Positions 52,206-60,367 of a stretch of 64,000 nucleotides of DNA are shown piece by piece. The stretch's first letter is position 1; each line of letters starts with the position of its first letter. A model generated the notes under the pieces. It was not told the DNA's origin. It saw nothing but the letters and a program-made list of their open reading frames with translations, and searched no databases. The stretch lies in contig NZ_KB849727.1 in assembly GCF_000368865.1 (NCBI RefSeq), forward strand, positions 186,001 to 250,000. The letters are read 5' to 3'. The stretch is from Acinetobacter bouvetii DSM 14964 = CIP 107468 (GTDB lineage Bacteria > Pseudomonadota > Gammaproteobacteria > Pseudomonadales > Moraxellaceae). The position numbers and the translations under genes are program-made.

Positions 52206-53006
52206 ATGGCTAAAACTTTAAAAAAATATTGGAGCAGTTATGGTGGTTTTAAAGCCTTATTAAAATCACCATTTTTATGGTTATCTTTACTGATGACCAT
52301 AGTTTCGCACGAGTTTTTTTTAGATAAAAAATGGTTAGATATCCCTATCAGCATGCTACCTAGCTTATTAGGTTTTAATCTCGCAAGTTATTCCGTATGG
52401 CTAGCATTTGGAAATCATAAATTAAATAAAATTTTATCAAAGTTAAAAGATGGGCAAATACATTCTAAATATATGGAGGTAAACTCATCATTCATTCATT
52501 TCATCTTAGCGCAAATTATTTGCTTAATTTTAGTAGTTTTATTAAAAACCAACTCTCTAAATGAAAGTCTTTATTTAGTCGATTGGGCTTGTTTCAACAT
52601 ATATATAATTATTCTTGAATATGCACAAACATTCATAAATGGATTTATATTTTTCTTATTCTGTTATTGTCTTTTTAGCATGCTAGCTGCTGTTTTAGGG
52701 TTTATTGGAATTGCATCAGGGTTGGACATAATATATCGTAATGAAGCAATTGAAGAGGCTAAAGTAAAAAAATTAGCACAGAAAAACATGATTGCGGAGC
52801 AAAATGAAAAAGATCTATTAAATCAAAAAATTAAGAATGAAATAGATTTATTAAAAATTAGGCAAACCAAGGAAGAATTAGAGTTATTAATGATCAAAAA
52901 AGCTAAGGAAGACTTAGATTTTTTAATTGTTGATAAAACTACTGATAAGAGACAAGTCCAAAAAAAAATGAAAGCAATTTTAAATTTTTTCCATTTTAAA
53001 TCATAA
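52206..53006 (+). CDS. Membrane protein with C-terminal coiled coil
   Basis: A 266-residue protein with about four membrane segments (residues ~20-37, ~47-67, ~96-112, ~143-170), then a charged helix from ~180 to ~250 rich in E, K and L that should form a cytoplasmic coiled coil. I do not recognise the family. It starts 1 bp after the DUF4747-like gene and shares its AT-rich composition, so the two form one unit. A sensor/effector pair anchored at the membrane is conceivable but unproven. Confidence 0.6.
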   Translation: MAKTLKKYWSSYGGFKALLKSPFLWLSLLMTIVSHEFFLDKKWLDIPISMLPSLLGFNLASYSVWLAFGNHKLNKILSKLKDGQIHSKYMEVNSSFIHFILAQIICLILVVLLKTNSLNESLYLVDWACFNIYIIILEYAQTFINGFIFFLFCYCLFSMLAAVLGFIGIASGLDIIYRNEAIEEAKVKKLAQKNMIAEQNEKDLLNQKIKNEIDLLKIRQTKEELELLMIKKAKEDLDFLIVDKTTDKRQVQKKMKAILNFFHFKS

Positions 53007-53035
53007 CTTTCTATCTTCCAGCTCTATTCCTCCCC

Positions 53036-53262
53036 TCATCACCGATTTACAATCATCCCTTTCAAAATCTGCGGTGTCTGCTTCTCAAATTATTGCTGCA
53101 GCACCCTTGCGGCCCATGTATTTGGTATGCGTAGCACCACACTACGGTGTAATTCTGGCTCTACAATCAAACTGGCAGACAAACGCTGCTGATTTTTTCA
53201 AACCAAACAAACCCGAAGAAATCGCATATCAGCTGTCACAAGTTCATGCTGTAAACAGCTTA
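53036..53262 (-). pseudogene. Decayed 3' remnant of a LysR regulator gene
   Basis: The stretch aligns with the 3' end of the intact LysR gene (53751-53985), beginning CATCACCGATTTACAATCAT in both, with many substitutions and about 12 bp missing near 53130. It covers roughly the last 75 codons; the rest of the gene is absent. Divergence suggests it came from a related gene or an old duplication rather than a recent copy. It lies directly behind the AT-rich insert. Confidence 0.75.
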
Positions 53263-53438
53263 ACGCTGGTTTGAATTAAATAAACAAAAAAATTATAATG
53301 CGCGCTTATTGCCTAAAAATGATAGGTCAGTTGGTTATTCTGGCCCTCATCTATATGAGAATTAGTCTGTTTAGAACCCTTGGCGTTAACCATCATTCAG
53401 CACACGCTGAATCAATGTTACATAAAGGTTTTTACGCA

Positions 53439-53667
53439 ATGAACCAGAAAAAATTCATTATCATCACCCAAGTTTTCATTTCAGGAATGATGGCGTTTGT
53501 TATGACGCTCTTCTTCTCGATCCTAAACTTAGGTTTGAACTCTTTAATGATTCAAGAATGGTTAAACAAGCTTTGCAATCGCTTGGCCTGTTGCGTTTTT
53601 ATTCTCCCTTGTGATATCTCCACTCGCTTTCGCAATTAGTGGAAAAATGTTCAATTTTAAACTTTAA
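53439..53667 (+). pseudogene. Frameshifted DUF2798-like small membrane protein
   Basis: Starts MNQKKFIIITQVFISGMMAF with two hydrophobic helices. After EWLNK (near 53573) the frame shifts by one base and continues as FAIAWPVAFLFSLVISPLAF to a stop at 53665-53667. The joined product would be ~75 residues, typical of DUF2798 proteins. The total length of 229 bases shows one extra base. Either a real inactivation or a sequencing error in the read. Confidence 0.65.
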
Positions 53668-53694
53668 GCTTCGAAGTCTAAAATGAACGGCATA

Positions 53695-53726
53695 TAAAAA
53701 ATGGGAGCAGTTAGCTCCCATTTTTT
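53695..53726. terminator. Bidirectional terminator between DUF2798 remnant and LysR
   Basis: ATGGGAGC (53701-53708) pairs with GCTCCCAT (53714-53721), flanked by an A-tract and a T-tract, with a 5-nt loop. Confidence 0.9.
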
Positions 53727-53753
53727 ATACCCTTTTGATTCATGTGCGGTGCA

Positions 53754-54671
53754 TCACCGATTTACAATCATTCCTTTCAAAATCTGCGGCGCCTGCTTCT
53801 CAAACCACTGTTGCACCACCCGTGCGGCACGTGTATTCGGTCTGCGTATGGTATGCGCCAGCACTACACTGCGGTGTAACTCAGGCTCTACAATCAAACT
53901 TGCAGACAAACGTTGCTGATTTTCTAAGCCAAACAAACCTGAAGAAATCGCATAACCGCCGCCAGCAGCCACCAGCTCATGCTGCAATCGGTTCGAGTCC
54001 GCTTCTACAATGCAGCCGAACTTGCATTCCATCTGCCGTGCGAGTAAGTCTAAACGTGCACGTAAAGGATGCGGACGGCTCGGTACAATGAGTGGTAAAT
54101 CCTGTAAATCCCGTAATTTAATAGTCGGCTGCTGTACCAAAGGATCATTGCTTTGACCCACCAGCATCAGGCCAAATTCCGCAATCACCGCTTCTTCCTG
54201 CTTCACCATTTCCCCCTCACGAAGCAGTAAAGCCATATCTATACGGCCTTCCTCAATCATCTCTTCCAAATGCACATTCGAGCCTTCGCTTAAATGCAAA
54301 TCAATCCGTGGATGGTGTTCTTTTACATAGCGGTATAAAGCGCCCGAAAGCTGACGCACCAAAGCAGGCAATAAACCCACACGCACTTCACCAATCGGCT
54401 CACCGCCATAGGTACGGATGTCATCTTCAATCGCACCGCATTCAATGGCTAGGTTAATAATGCGCGGCAGCAGCTCATAGCCCAGCTCGGTCAGCACCAC
54501 ACCGCGCCCTGTACGGTTAAATAGGCGTGTACCGCACTGCTCTTCTAGCTGTGCGATATGACGGCTGATCATGGATTGCGGCACGTTAAAGGCATGCGCA
54601 GCCTTAGACAAGCTGCCGAGTTCCGCAACCTTAATAAACACCAGCCACTTCGAATCCAAAATTGATTGCAT
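53754..54671 (-). CDS. LysR-family regulator of the catabolic region
   Basis: A 305-residue LysR regulator. The N-terminal winged helix-turn-helix covers residues ~8-66 (KVAELGSLSKAAHAFNVPQSMISRHIAQLEEQCGTRLFNR). The effector domain includes GEVRVGLLPALVRQ and IVPSRPHPLRARLD. It sits within the catabolic cluster, 68 bp downstream of the reductase gene. Two matching LysR-type boxes precede both operons, so it is their likely activator, responding to a pathway intermediate. Confidence 0.88.
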   Translation of the reverse strand: MQSILDSKWLVFIKVAELGSLSKAAHAFNVPQSMISRHIAQLEEQCGTRLFNRTGRGVVLTELGYELLPRIINLAIECGAIEDDIRTYGGEPIGEVRVGLLPALVRQLSGALYRYVKEHHPRIDLHLSEGSNVHLEEMIEEGRIDMALLLREGEMVKQEEAVIAEFGLMLVGQSNDPLVQQPTIKLRDLQDLPLIVPSRPHPLRARLDLLARQMECKFGCIVEADSNRLQHELVAAGGGYAISSGLFGLENQQRLSASLIVEPELHRSVVLAHTIRRPNTRAARVVQQWFEKQAPQILKGMIVNR

Positions 54672-54739
54672 TGTAATATCCTTATATGACTAAACCAGCC
54701 GAGGGCTGGCTGGTTCAGTAATGCGTAGAATCAATTCCG

Positions 54740-55969
54740 TTAAACAGCGAGTAAGCTCTTTAAATTGGTATTGATATCAGCCGCTTGAATTTTGGAAGGT
54801 GTAATCCCTGCTTCCAGCAATTTCCGTGCAATCATATGATCTACAGGTTGGTTCACCGAATCAATAGCCACAAGTTTATCTTTCGCATAATGGAACACAG
54901 AAAAACGCCCGCTTTTCATGTCACCGCGAATCACATAATCGCTGGTATCAAAGGACAAACCGGTCATTTGCAGGCGGATATCGCCCTGATCAGTCCAAAA
55001 CCATGGCACAGTTTTATATTCGGCTTTTTGCGACAAAATCATTTTAGCTACGGTCAAGGCTTGGTCATTGGCATTTTGTACCGACTCAAGTCGGATGCGG
55101 CGCTCGCCTGCAAAGGCATTTTGATGATTGGCGCAGTCACCTATGGCATAAATATCATCAAAGTTGGTTTGCATCGAAGTGTTCACCACAATGCCATTTT
55201 CACATTGAATGCCTGCTTGTTCCGCCAGTTCCGTATTTGGAATCGCACCAACGCCAACTAGCACTAGCTCGGCTGGAATCACGCCATGCGCGCATTTCAC
55301 ACCTGAAACTTTGCCATTTTCCCCAACAAATTCATTAATGAATACGCCAGTTTCTATTTTAATGCCGTTTTCACGGTGAATATTGGCAATATAATCCGAC
55401 ACCAATGGCGCCACCGAACGGCCTAAAACGCGCGGTGTATGCTCTAAAACGGTGACATCTTTACCCAAAGTGCGTGCCGTTGACGCCAATTCGAGGCCAA
55501 TAAACCCGCCACCGATGATGACTACATTTTTCACTTTTGACAGTGAGTCACGCAATTTTCGTGCATCCTGCAGTGTACGCAGGCTCATCACGCCGTCCAG
55601 CTCTAAACCCGGTAAAGGCAGTTGGCGCGGGCGTGTTCCTGTGGCTAAAACCAAATAATCATAATGCAGCATGTCGCCATGATAGAGCTTGACCAGTTTT
55701 TCCTCTGGGTCAATCTCGCTGACGGCAGTATTCAGTCTTAAATCAATTTGATATTTTTCATAAAAATTCTCAGGCTGTAAGCACAGCTTGGACAGTTCCA
55801 TTTCCGCTTCATCTTTAATAAAGCTTTTTGACAATGGCGGACGGTGGTATGGCAGTTCTGACTCATTGCTGATTAAAACAATTTCACCATTAAATTGTTC
55901 ATGGCGCAGCGCTTTGGCGCAGCTGCAGCCGGCGTGTCCTCCGCCTATAATTACGACTCGTTTCATCAT
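54740..55969 (-). CDS. NAD(P)H:ferredoxin reductase for the dioxygenase
   Basis: A 409-residue FAD reductase of the glutathione-reductase fold. The FAD motif is VVIIGGGHAGCSCAKAL, the NAD motif NVVIIGGGFIGLELA, and the second FAD motif YAIGDCANH. It resembles PhdD, AlkT and CamA types. With the [3Fe-4S] ferredoxin (44049-44264) it forms the electron chain NADH to reductase to ferredoxin to Rieske alpha. The stop of the upstream hydrolase overlaps its start by 4 bp. Confidence 0.9.
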   Translation of the reverse strand: MMKRVVIIGGGHAGCSCAKALRHEQFNGEIVLISNESELPYHRPPLSKSFIKDEAEMELSKLCLQPENFYEKYQIDLRLNTAVSEIDPEEKLVKLYHGDMLHYDYLVLATGTRPRQLPLPGLELDGVMSLRTLQDARKLRDSLSKVKNVVIIGGGFIGLELASTARTLGKDVTVLEHTPRVLGRSVAPLVSDYIANIHRENGIKIETGVFINEFVGENGKVSGVKCAHGVIPAELVLVGVGAIPNTELAEQAGIQCENGIVVNTSMQTNFDDIYAIGDCANHQNAFAGERRIRLESVQNANDQALTVAKMILSQKAEYKTVPWFWTDQGDIRLQMTGLSFDTSDYVIRGDMKSGRFSVFHYAKDKLVAIDSVNQPVDHMIARKLLEAGITPSKIQAADINTNLKSLLAV

Positions 55970-56787
55970 GCGCTTTTCACTCCTTGAATCGCATCAGCTT
56001 TAAAAAATTGTTTGAGGTGCTGAGATACTTGTTCTGGGGCTTCAAAATTACAAATATGCCCGCTGTTTTGAATCATTTTCATTTCTGCATTTGGCAATTG
56101 TTCTGCCATTTTCTGCATATCTTCGACTGGGCCGCCGCCATGATCATGCTCTGCCGCCAGTAGTAAAACTGGCGTTTGAATGTTGCCCAGTTGCTGTGAA
56201 AAATCCATTTCAATAAAAGCATTTACATAAGCGCAGTAACCTTCGACCGACGTGCGTTTGATCATGGCACGCAACTGCGCATCAACATCCGGATGTGCTG
56301 CTCTGAATTCTTCGCTTAACCAGCGGTCTACCGTGACATCACCGAGTTTTTCCAAACCGTTGGCGCGCGCTTTCGCACAGCGGTCACGCCAAAACTCATG
56401 GCGGTCATCCGGCTGGCGCGGACGGCAGCAGCAGGCCACAATTTGGCTCACGCGCTCTGGATATTTCAGCCCAATAGATAAAGACACCGAACCGCCAAAA
56501 CCAAGACCTACCACACCGCTTTGCTGAATTCCCAGATGATCCCATAGTGCAATCACGCCATCGACCACATCTTGAAAGCTGCAATTTTCCGGCGGTTCTG
56601 GGCTGAGGTTATGTCCCCACGGATCAAAAGTAAGCACCTGAAAATGCGCTGCTAAAATTTCTGTGTGCGCTGCCCAAAAGCTTAAGTCATTGCCAATACC
56701 CGGTATAAAGGTAATCCAGTCTGCGCCAGATTTACCCTGTGTTTGATAATGAAATAGCGGAAGTGACCTCATGTCGAATTGCTCCAA
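55966..56787 (-). CDS. Alpha/beta-hydrolase-fold protein lacking the nucleophile serine
   Basis: A 273-residue alpha/beta-hydrolase resembling PcaD or MhpC types (TFIPGIGNDLSFWAAH, FDPWGHNLS, SGHICNFEAPEQV with the catalytic His). The nucleophile elbow reads GLGFGG where GLSMGG is expected, so the serine is glycine (one base change, AGT to GGT type). It is otherwise complete. It may be inactive, or may do non-hydrolytic chemistry. It is the first gene of the hydrolase-reductase-LysR run. Confidence 0.82.
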   Translation of the reverse strand: MEQFDMRSLPLFHYQTQGKSGADWITFIPGIGNDLSFWAAHTEILAAHFQVLTFDPWGHNLSPEPPENCSFQDVVDGVIALWDHLGIQQSGVVGLGFGGSVSLSIGLKYPERVSQIVACCCRPRQPDDRHEFWRDRCAKARANGLEKLGDVTVDRWLSEEFRAAHPDVDAQLRAMIKRTSVEGYCAYVNAFIEMDFSQQLGNIQTPVLLLAAEHDHGGGPVEDMQKMAEQLPNAEMKMIQNSGHICNFEAPEQVSQHLKQFFKADAIQGVKSA

Positions 56788-56847
56788 ATCTTTATATTTT
56801 GGCTACCTTACGCAATTTCCCGACATCCCTGCTAGGTTTTAAAATCT

Positions 56848-56880
56848 AAAGCAGTTATCTAAATAATGCATAACTGCTTT
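56848..56880. promoter_or_regulatory. LysR-type operator in the divergent promoter region
   Basis: AAAGCAGTTAT (56848-56858) and ATAACTGCTTT (56870-56880) are perfect 11-bp arms with an 11-bp spacer, the T-N11-A LysR pattern. It lies between the divergent hydrolase (-) and extradiol (+) operons and shares AAAGCAG-W-TATCTA with 51125-51138. Confidence 0.75.
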
Positions 56881-56967
56881 ATGAGTTAAATGCTTTTTTA
56901 ACATGCCGTTGCTCTCTAAAGTGATTCTCATGGATGAATAACTTGATGGTTTTCGAATAGGGAGTAG

Positions 56968-57948
56968 ATGATGTCTACAGAAAAAGATTTTCATATTAAA
57001 GGTTTAGACTGCTTACGTTTTGGCGTAGAAAATCTGCAGGACGCGCTGCGTTTTGCCGATGACTGGGGCCTAAAGCAGGTTCAGGCCCTTCAGGACAACA
57101 GCTATCTGTTTGAAACCACCGACGGTTCACAAGTTGAAATTTTCCAAGCAGATGCTTCAAACCCGTTGCGCACTCCTATTGGCAGCCCAAGCGGCATGTG
57201 TGAAATGGTGTGGGGCGTGGCTGATCAAGCAGGTTTGGATGCCCTTGCCGCAGAACTGCGTACAGACCGTGAAGTAACAATCGATGCCGACGGCACGGTG
57301 CACAGCCAAGATGACTTGGGTATCCGCCTTGCTTTCCGTTTGGCTAAACGCAGCTATATTCCATTTAACGAAACACAGTTTAATTCGCCAAGTCAGCCTA
57401 AACGAGTCAACAGCCGTGCGCCGCGTTATGAAAAAGCGCAGCCCTATGAAATCAGCCACTTGGCGATTGGCGTAGACAATGCTGGCGATGCGGTGAAGTT
57501 CTATTTAAACCGCTTAGGCTTCCGTGTCTCAGACCGCTATGCAGACCGCGGTGTATTTATCCGCTGCTCCGCAGAAGGCAACCATCACCACCTGTTCTTT
57601 ATGAATGGCAAACAGCCAGGTACACGCTTCAACCATTTGGCCTTTAAAGTCCGCGATATTCATGAAGTGATTTTTGGCGGTCAGCATATCGATTCACAAG
57701 GCTGGACAACTTTTGCAGGCCCAGGCCGTCACCGTGTTTCATCTGCTTGCTTCTGGTACTTCCTCACGCCATTTGGCGGTGCTTGGGAATATGCAGCCGA
57801 TGAAGACATCGTCACTGAAGATTGGGAATCGACCGACTTTGCTGCAGAAGCGCACATCTTCACTGAATGGACTTTTGGTCTAGAAAAATCGGATGGCACC
57901 CTGAAAGGCCCGATCTCACAGAGCAAAGCTGAAACGCTGAACGACTAA
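56968..57948 (+). CDS. Second extradiol ring-cleavage dioxygenase (type I, VOC)
   Basis: A 326-residue two-domain extradiol dioxygenase. Iron ligands appear as His in YEISHLAIGV, His in TRFNHLAFKV and Glu in GGAWEYAAD; a His-rich NHHHLFFMN precedes the second ligand. GPGRHRVSSACFWYF parallels the paralogue at 46306-47250. It starts the + strand operon, just after the LysR operator. With one enzyme per ring, the pathway probably degrades a bicyclic or substituted aromatic in two cleavage rounds. Confidence 0.9.
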   Translation: MMSTEKDFHIKGLDCLRFGVENLQDALRFADDWGLKQVQALQDNSYLFETTDGSQVEIFQADASNPLRTPIGSPSGMCEMVWGVADQAGLDALAAELRTDREVTIDADGTVHSQDDLGIRLAFRLAKRSYIPFNETQFNSPSQPKRVNSRAPRYEKAQPYEISHLAIGVDNAGDAVKFYLNRLGFRVSDRYADRGVFIRCSAEGNHHHLFFMNGKQPGTRFNHLAFKVRDIHEVIFGGQHIDSQGWTTFAGPGRHRVSSACFWYFLTPFGGAWEYAADEDIVTEDWESTDFAAEAHIFTEWTFGLEKSDGTLKGPISQSKAETLND

Positions 57949-57989
57949 GCACTTGATCATGATGATTTGATTGAGAGAAGGATTTTAAG

Positions 57990-58964
57990 ATGAATGCCAG
58001 CGTTCAAAGCACAGCACAAAGCAATGTACAAAGCGATTTACAAAACGCTGCTGAAAACAGCGTTCTGCCCGTAGAACACTATTGGGTACAGCTGATCCAC
58101 AGCGATATCCGCATCATTCAGGGCAAGTACCGCACCCGTATTTTAGAAGCAGGAAATCCAGCTGCGCCCGCACTGTTCCTGCTGCATGGCACAGGCGGAC
58201 ATTTGGAAAATTACGCCCGTAACATTCCTGCATTGGCAGAGCACTTTCATGTCATTGCCATGGATTTTTTATGGCATGGCCGTTCACAAACTGAAGGCTT
58301 TGAGCATGCCGTCATTCCCCTGCTGATTGACCAAATTTTAGATGTGATGAATGTACTGAATATCCCTTCTGCACATTTTGAAGGTCAATCCATGGGCGGC
58401 TGGGTGGCAATGCAATTGGCGATTCAGCACCCTGAAAAAGTCGACCGTTTGGTACTGACCACCACTATGGGCTACAAGCCAAATGAAGGCGCCATTGCAG
58501 GTTATGTCGAACCGATTTGGGCGAGTAATTTAGCCAGTTCAATTGAAGTTTTGGAACAGCCGACGTTTGACAATGTCCGCACCCGCATGGCGCGTATTTT
58601 AGCCAAACCTGAACGCTTGACTGATGAAGCTATTCAAGTGCGCCAAGCACTATATCAGCAGCCACAACTTGCCAAAGTGCAAAAGCAGTTTATTACCGAA
58701 TATCTATCGGGCAGCACCATTCAGCAGCATGCCATAACGGATGCTTTAGCTGCACAAATTTCACAGCCGACTTTGGTGTATTGGGGTGATGCTAACCGCA
58801 CACCGCCAGCTTTGGGTCAGCACATCGCAACGCAAGTGCAGCAAGGTCAGTTCTTCTGCGCGAAGGACACCGGTCACTGGGCGCAATTTGAAAGCCCTGA
58901 AGTGCATAACACCATGGTCACGCAATTTCTGCTCGGACAAGACCTGCAAACAAATGATGAATAA
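57990..58964 (+). CDS. Alpha/beta hydrolase with Gln/Ser/Asn-rich N-terminal extension
   Basis: A 324-residue hydrolase. The nucleophile elbow GQSMGG (Ser, residue ~135), acid segment VYWGDANRTPP and catalytic GHWAQFE form a complete triad. The first ~27 residues (MNASVQSTAQSNVQSDLQNA) are low-complexity and not part of the fold. It is a good candidate for the carbon-carbon hydrolase acting on a meta-cleavage product of the extradiol enzyme encoded 41 bp upstream. Confidence 0.85.
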   Translation: MNASVQSTAQSNVQSDLQNAAENSVLPVEHYWVQLIHSDIRIIQGKYRTRILEAGNPAAPALFLLHGTGGHLENYARNIPALAEHFHVIAMDFLWHGRSQTEGFEHAVIPLLIDQILDVMNVLNIPSAHFEGQSMGGWVAMQLAIQHPEKVDRLVLTTTMGYKPNEGAIAGYVEPIWASNLASSIEVLEQPTFDNVRTRMARILAKPERLTDEAIQVRQALYQQPQLAKVQKQFITEYLSGSTIQQHAITDALAAQISQPTLVYWGDANRTPPALGQHIATQVQQGQFFCAKDTGHWAQFESPEVHNTMVTQFLLGQDLQTNDE

Positions 58965-58977
58965 ATAGGAAATACAC

Positions 58978-59406
58978 ATGACACAGCCAAATTTAACCGG
59001 CCGCTGGGAACTGGTGACTTTCGAACAAAATTATGACGATGGCCGCGTGGTTTTCCCCATGGGTGAAGGCCCGCAAGGCGTGATCCAATATACCGAAGAC
59101 GGCTATATGAGCTGCCAAATCACCAAAGCCAACCGCGGCAACTTCATCACAGGCGGTCAATGGAACGCCTCTGATGCAGAAAAGGCTGGCGCCTATAACA
59201 GCATGCTGTCTTATGCAGGCCGTTACAGCTTAGAAGATGGCGTGGTCACTCATTTGGTGGATTTGAGTCTATTTCCAAACTGGGTGGGCGGTCAGCAAAA
59301 ACGCCAGTTCAAATTTGACGAACACGGCCAGCTCAGCCTGACCGCGCGTCTTGAAGAAAATACATCAGAAGCCCGTACGGCACTGCTGATGTGGAAACGC
59401 GCTTAA
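58978..59406 (+). CDS. Lipocalin-like protein
   Basis: A 142-residue protein with the lipocalin-like domain seen in some catabolic clusters: it begins LTGRWELVTFEQ, then PQGVIQYTEDGYMSCQI, and ends ALLMWKRA. No signal peptide, so cytoplasmic. It would bind a hydrophobic ligand in a beta-barrel; a role as carrier or isomerase for a pathway intermediate is possible but unproven. It starts 13 bp after the hydrolase. Confidence 0.8.
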   Translation: MTQPNLTGRWELVTFEQNYDDGRVVFPMGEGPQGVIQYTEDGYMSCQITKANRGNFITGGQWNASDAEKAGAYNSMLSYAGRYSLEDGVVTHLVDLSLFPNWVGGQQKRQFKFDEHGQLSLTARLEENTSEARTALLMWKRA

Positions 59407-59520
59407 ATTTTCAAAGGTGCTTCTTTCACTTTTTAATACCCTCTTTTTTATTTCTCCCAAAAGGAGAAAAACATAAAGCAAATGAAAGAAGCCAATTTTA
59501 CAAATTTTCAAGGAATGAAT

Positions 59521-60351
59521 ATGAACACAATGACAAACCCTGAAATTGGCCACAGCATTCAATGCGGCGACATCCTCACTAACTACCATGATGTCGGCCA
59601 AGGCGAGCCCGTTTTACTGTTGCACGGTTCTGGCCCAGGCGTCAGCGCATGGGCCAACTGGCGTCTGACTATTCAAGCGCTGCAAAACTATTTCCGTTTA
59701 ATTGCACCTGATTTTGCAGGTTTTGGCTACAGCAAATTTCCAGAAGAGATGACTTTTAACCGTGAAAATTGGCTCAAGCAAATCGTGTCATTTATGGATG
59801 CCCTAGGCTTAGACAAAGTCAATGTCATTGGCAACTCATTTGGCGGTTCAATGGCTTTGGCACTGGCGATTTATCACCCTGAACGCGTGAATAAACTGAT
59901 TCTCATGGGCAGTGTCGGCGTACCGTTTGAACTGACGGCTGGACTGGATGCAGTTTGGGGCTACACGCCTTCATTTCAAAATATGCAGGCAATCATGAAA
60001 ATTTTTGCTTACAACCAAAATTTGGTTGGCGATGATTTAGTGCAAATGCGTTATATCGCCAGTACAAAGGAAGATACTCGTGCAGCCTATGAGCGCATGT
60101 TCCCTGCACCGCGTCAGCAATGGGTGGAAGCGATGTCACATGCAGAAAGTGATATCCGCAAAATTCAGCAACCGACTTTGATGGTACATGGCCGCGATGA
60201 CAAAGTCATTCCGCTCTCTACCTCAATGACCATGTTGAACTGGATTGAAAACAGTCAATTGCACATTTTCAGCCAGTGCGGCCATTGGACGCAAATTGAG
60301 CATGCAAAAAGCTTTACTCAGCTCGTGGCTAATTTTTTGAAATCCGAATGA
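59521..60351 (+). CDS. Meta-cleavage product hydrolase (MhpC/BphD-like)
   Basis: A 276-residue alpha/beta hydrolase with the HGSGPGVSAWANW oxyanion-hole signature of meta-cleavage product hydrolases, nucleophile elbow GNSFGG, acid HGRDDKVIP and catalytic GHWTQIEHA. I chose ATG 59521, with AAGGA nearby; an ATG at 59482 is less well placed after its ribosome site. It should hydrolyse the ring-opened vinylogous diketone to a dienoate, feeding mhpD. Confidence 0.9.
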   Translation: MNTMTNPEIGHSIQCGDILTNYHDVGQGEPVLLLHGSGPGVSAWANWRLTIQALQNYFRLIAPDFAGFGYSKFPEEMTFNRENWLKQIVSFMDALGLDKVNVIGNSFGGSMALALAIYHPERVNKLILMGSVGVPFELTAGLDAVWGYTPSFQNMQAIMKIFAYNQNLVGDDLVQMRYIASTKEDTRAAYERMFPAPRQQWVEAMSHAESDIRKIQQPTLMVHGRDDKVIPLSTSMTMLNWIENSQLHIFSQCGHWTQIEHAKSFTQLVANFLKSE

Positions 60352-60367
60352 ATCAAGGAAGACTCAG

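Noticed and set aside
53074..53274. 66-residue open frame on the + strand
   Set aside because: It is the antisense of the LysR 3' remnant; the similarity to the intact LysR gene lies on the - strand.
53298..53438. N-terminal extension of the DUF2798-like gene to ATG 53298
   Set aside because: The DUF2798-like sequence begins at 53439; the upstream part looks like translated intergenic sequence.
54692..54715. GC-rich hairpin between the reductase gene and LysR
   Set aside because: No T-tract on the - strand, so it is not a convincing terminator; no other function is supported.
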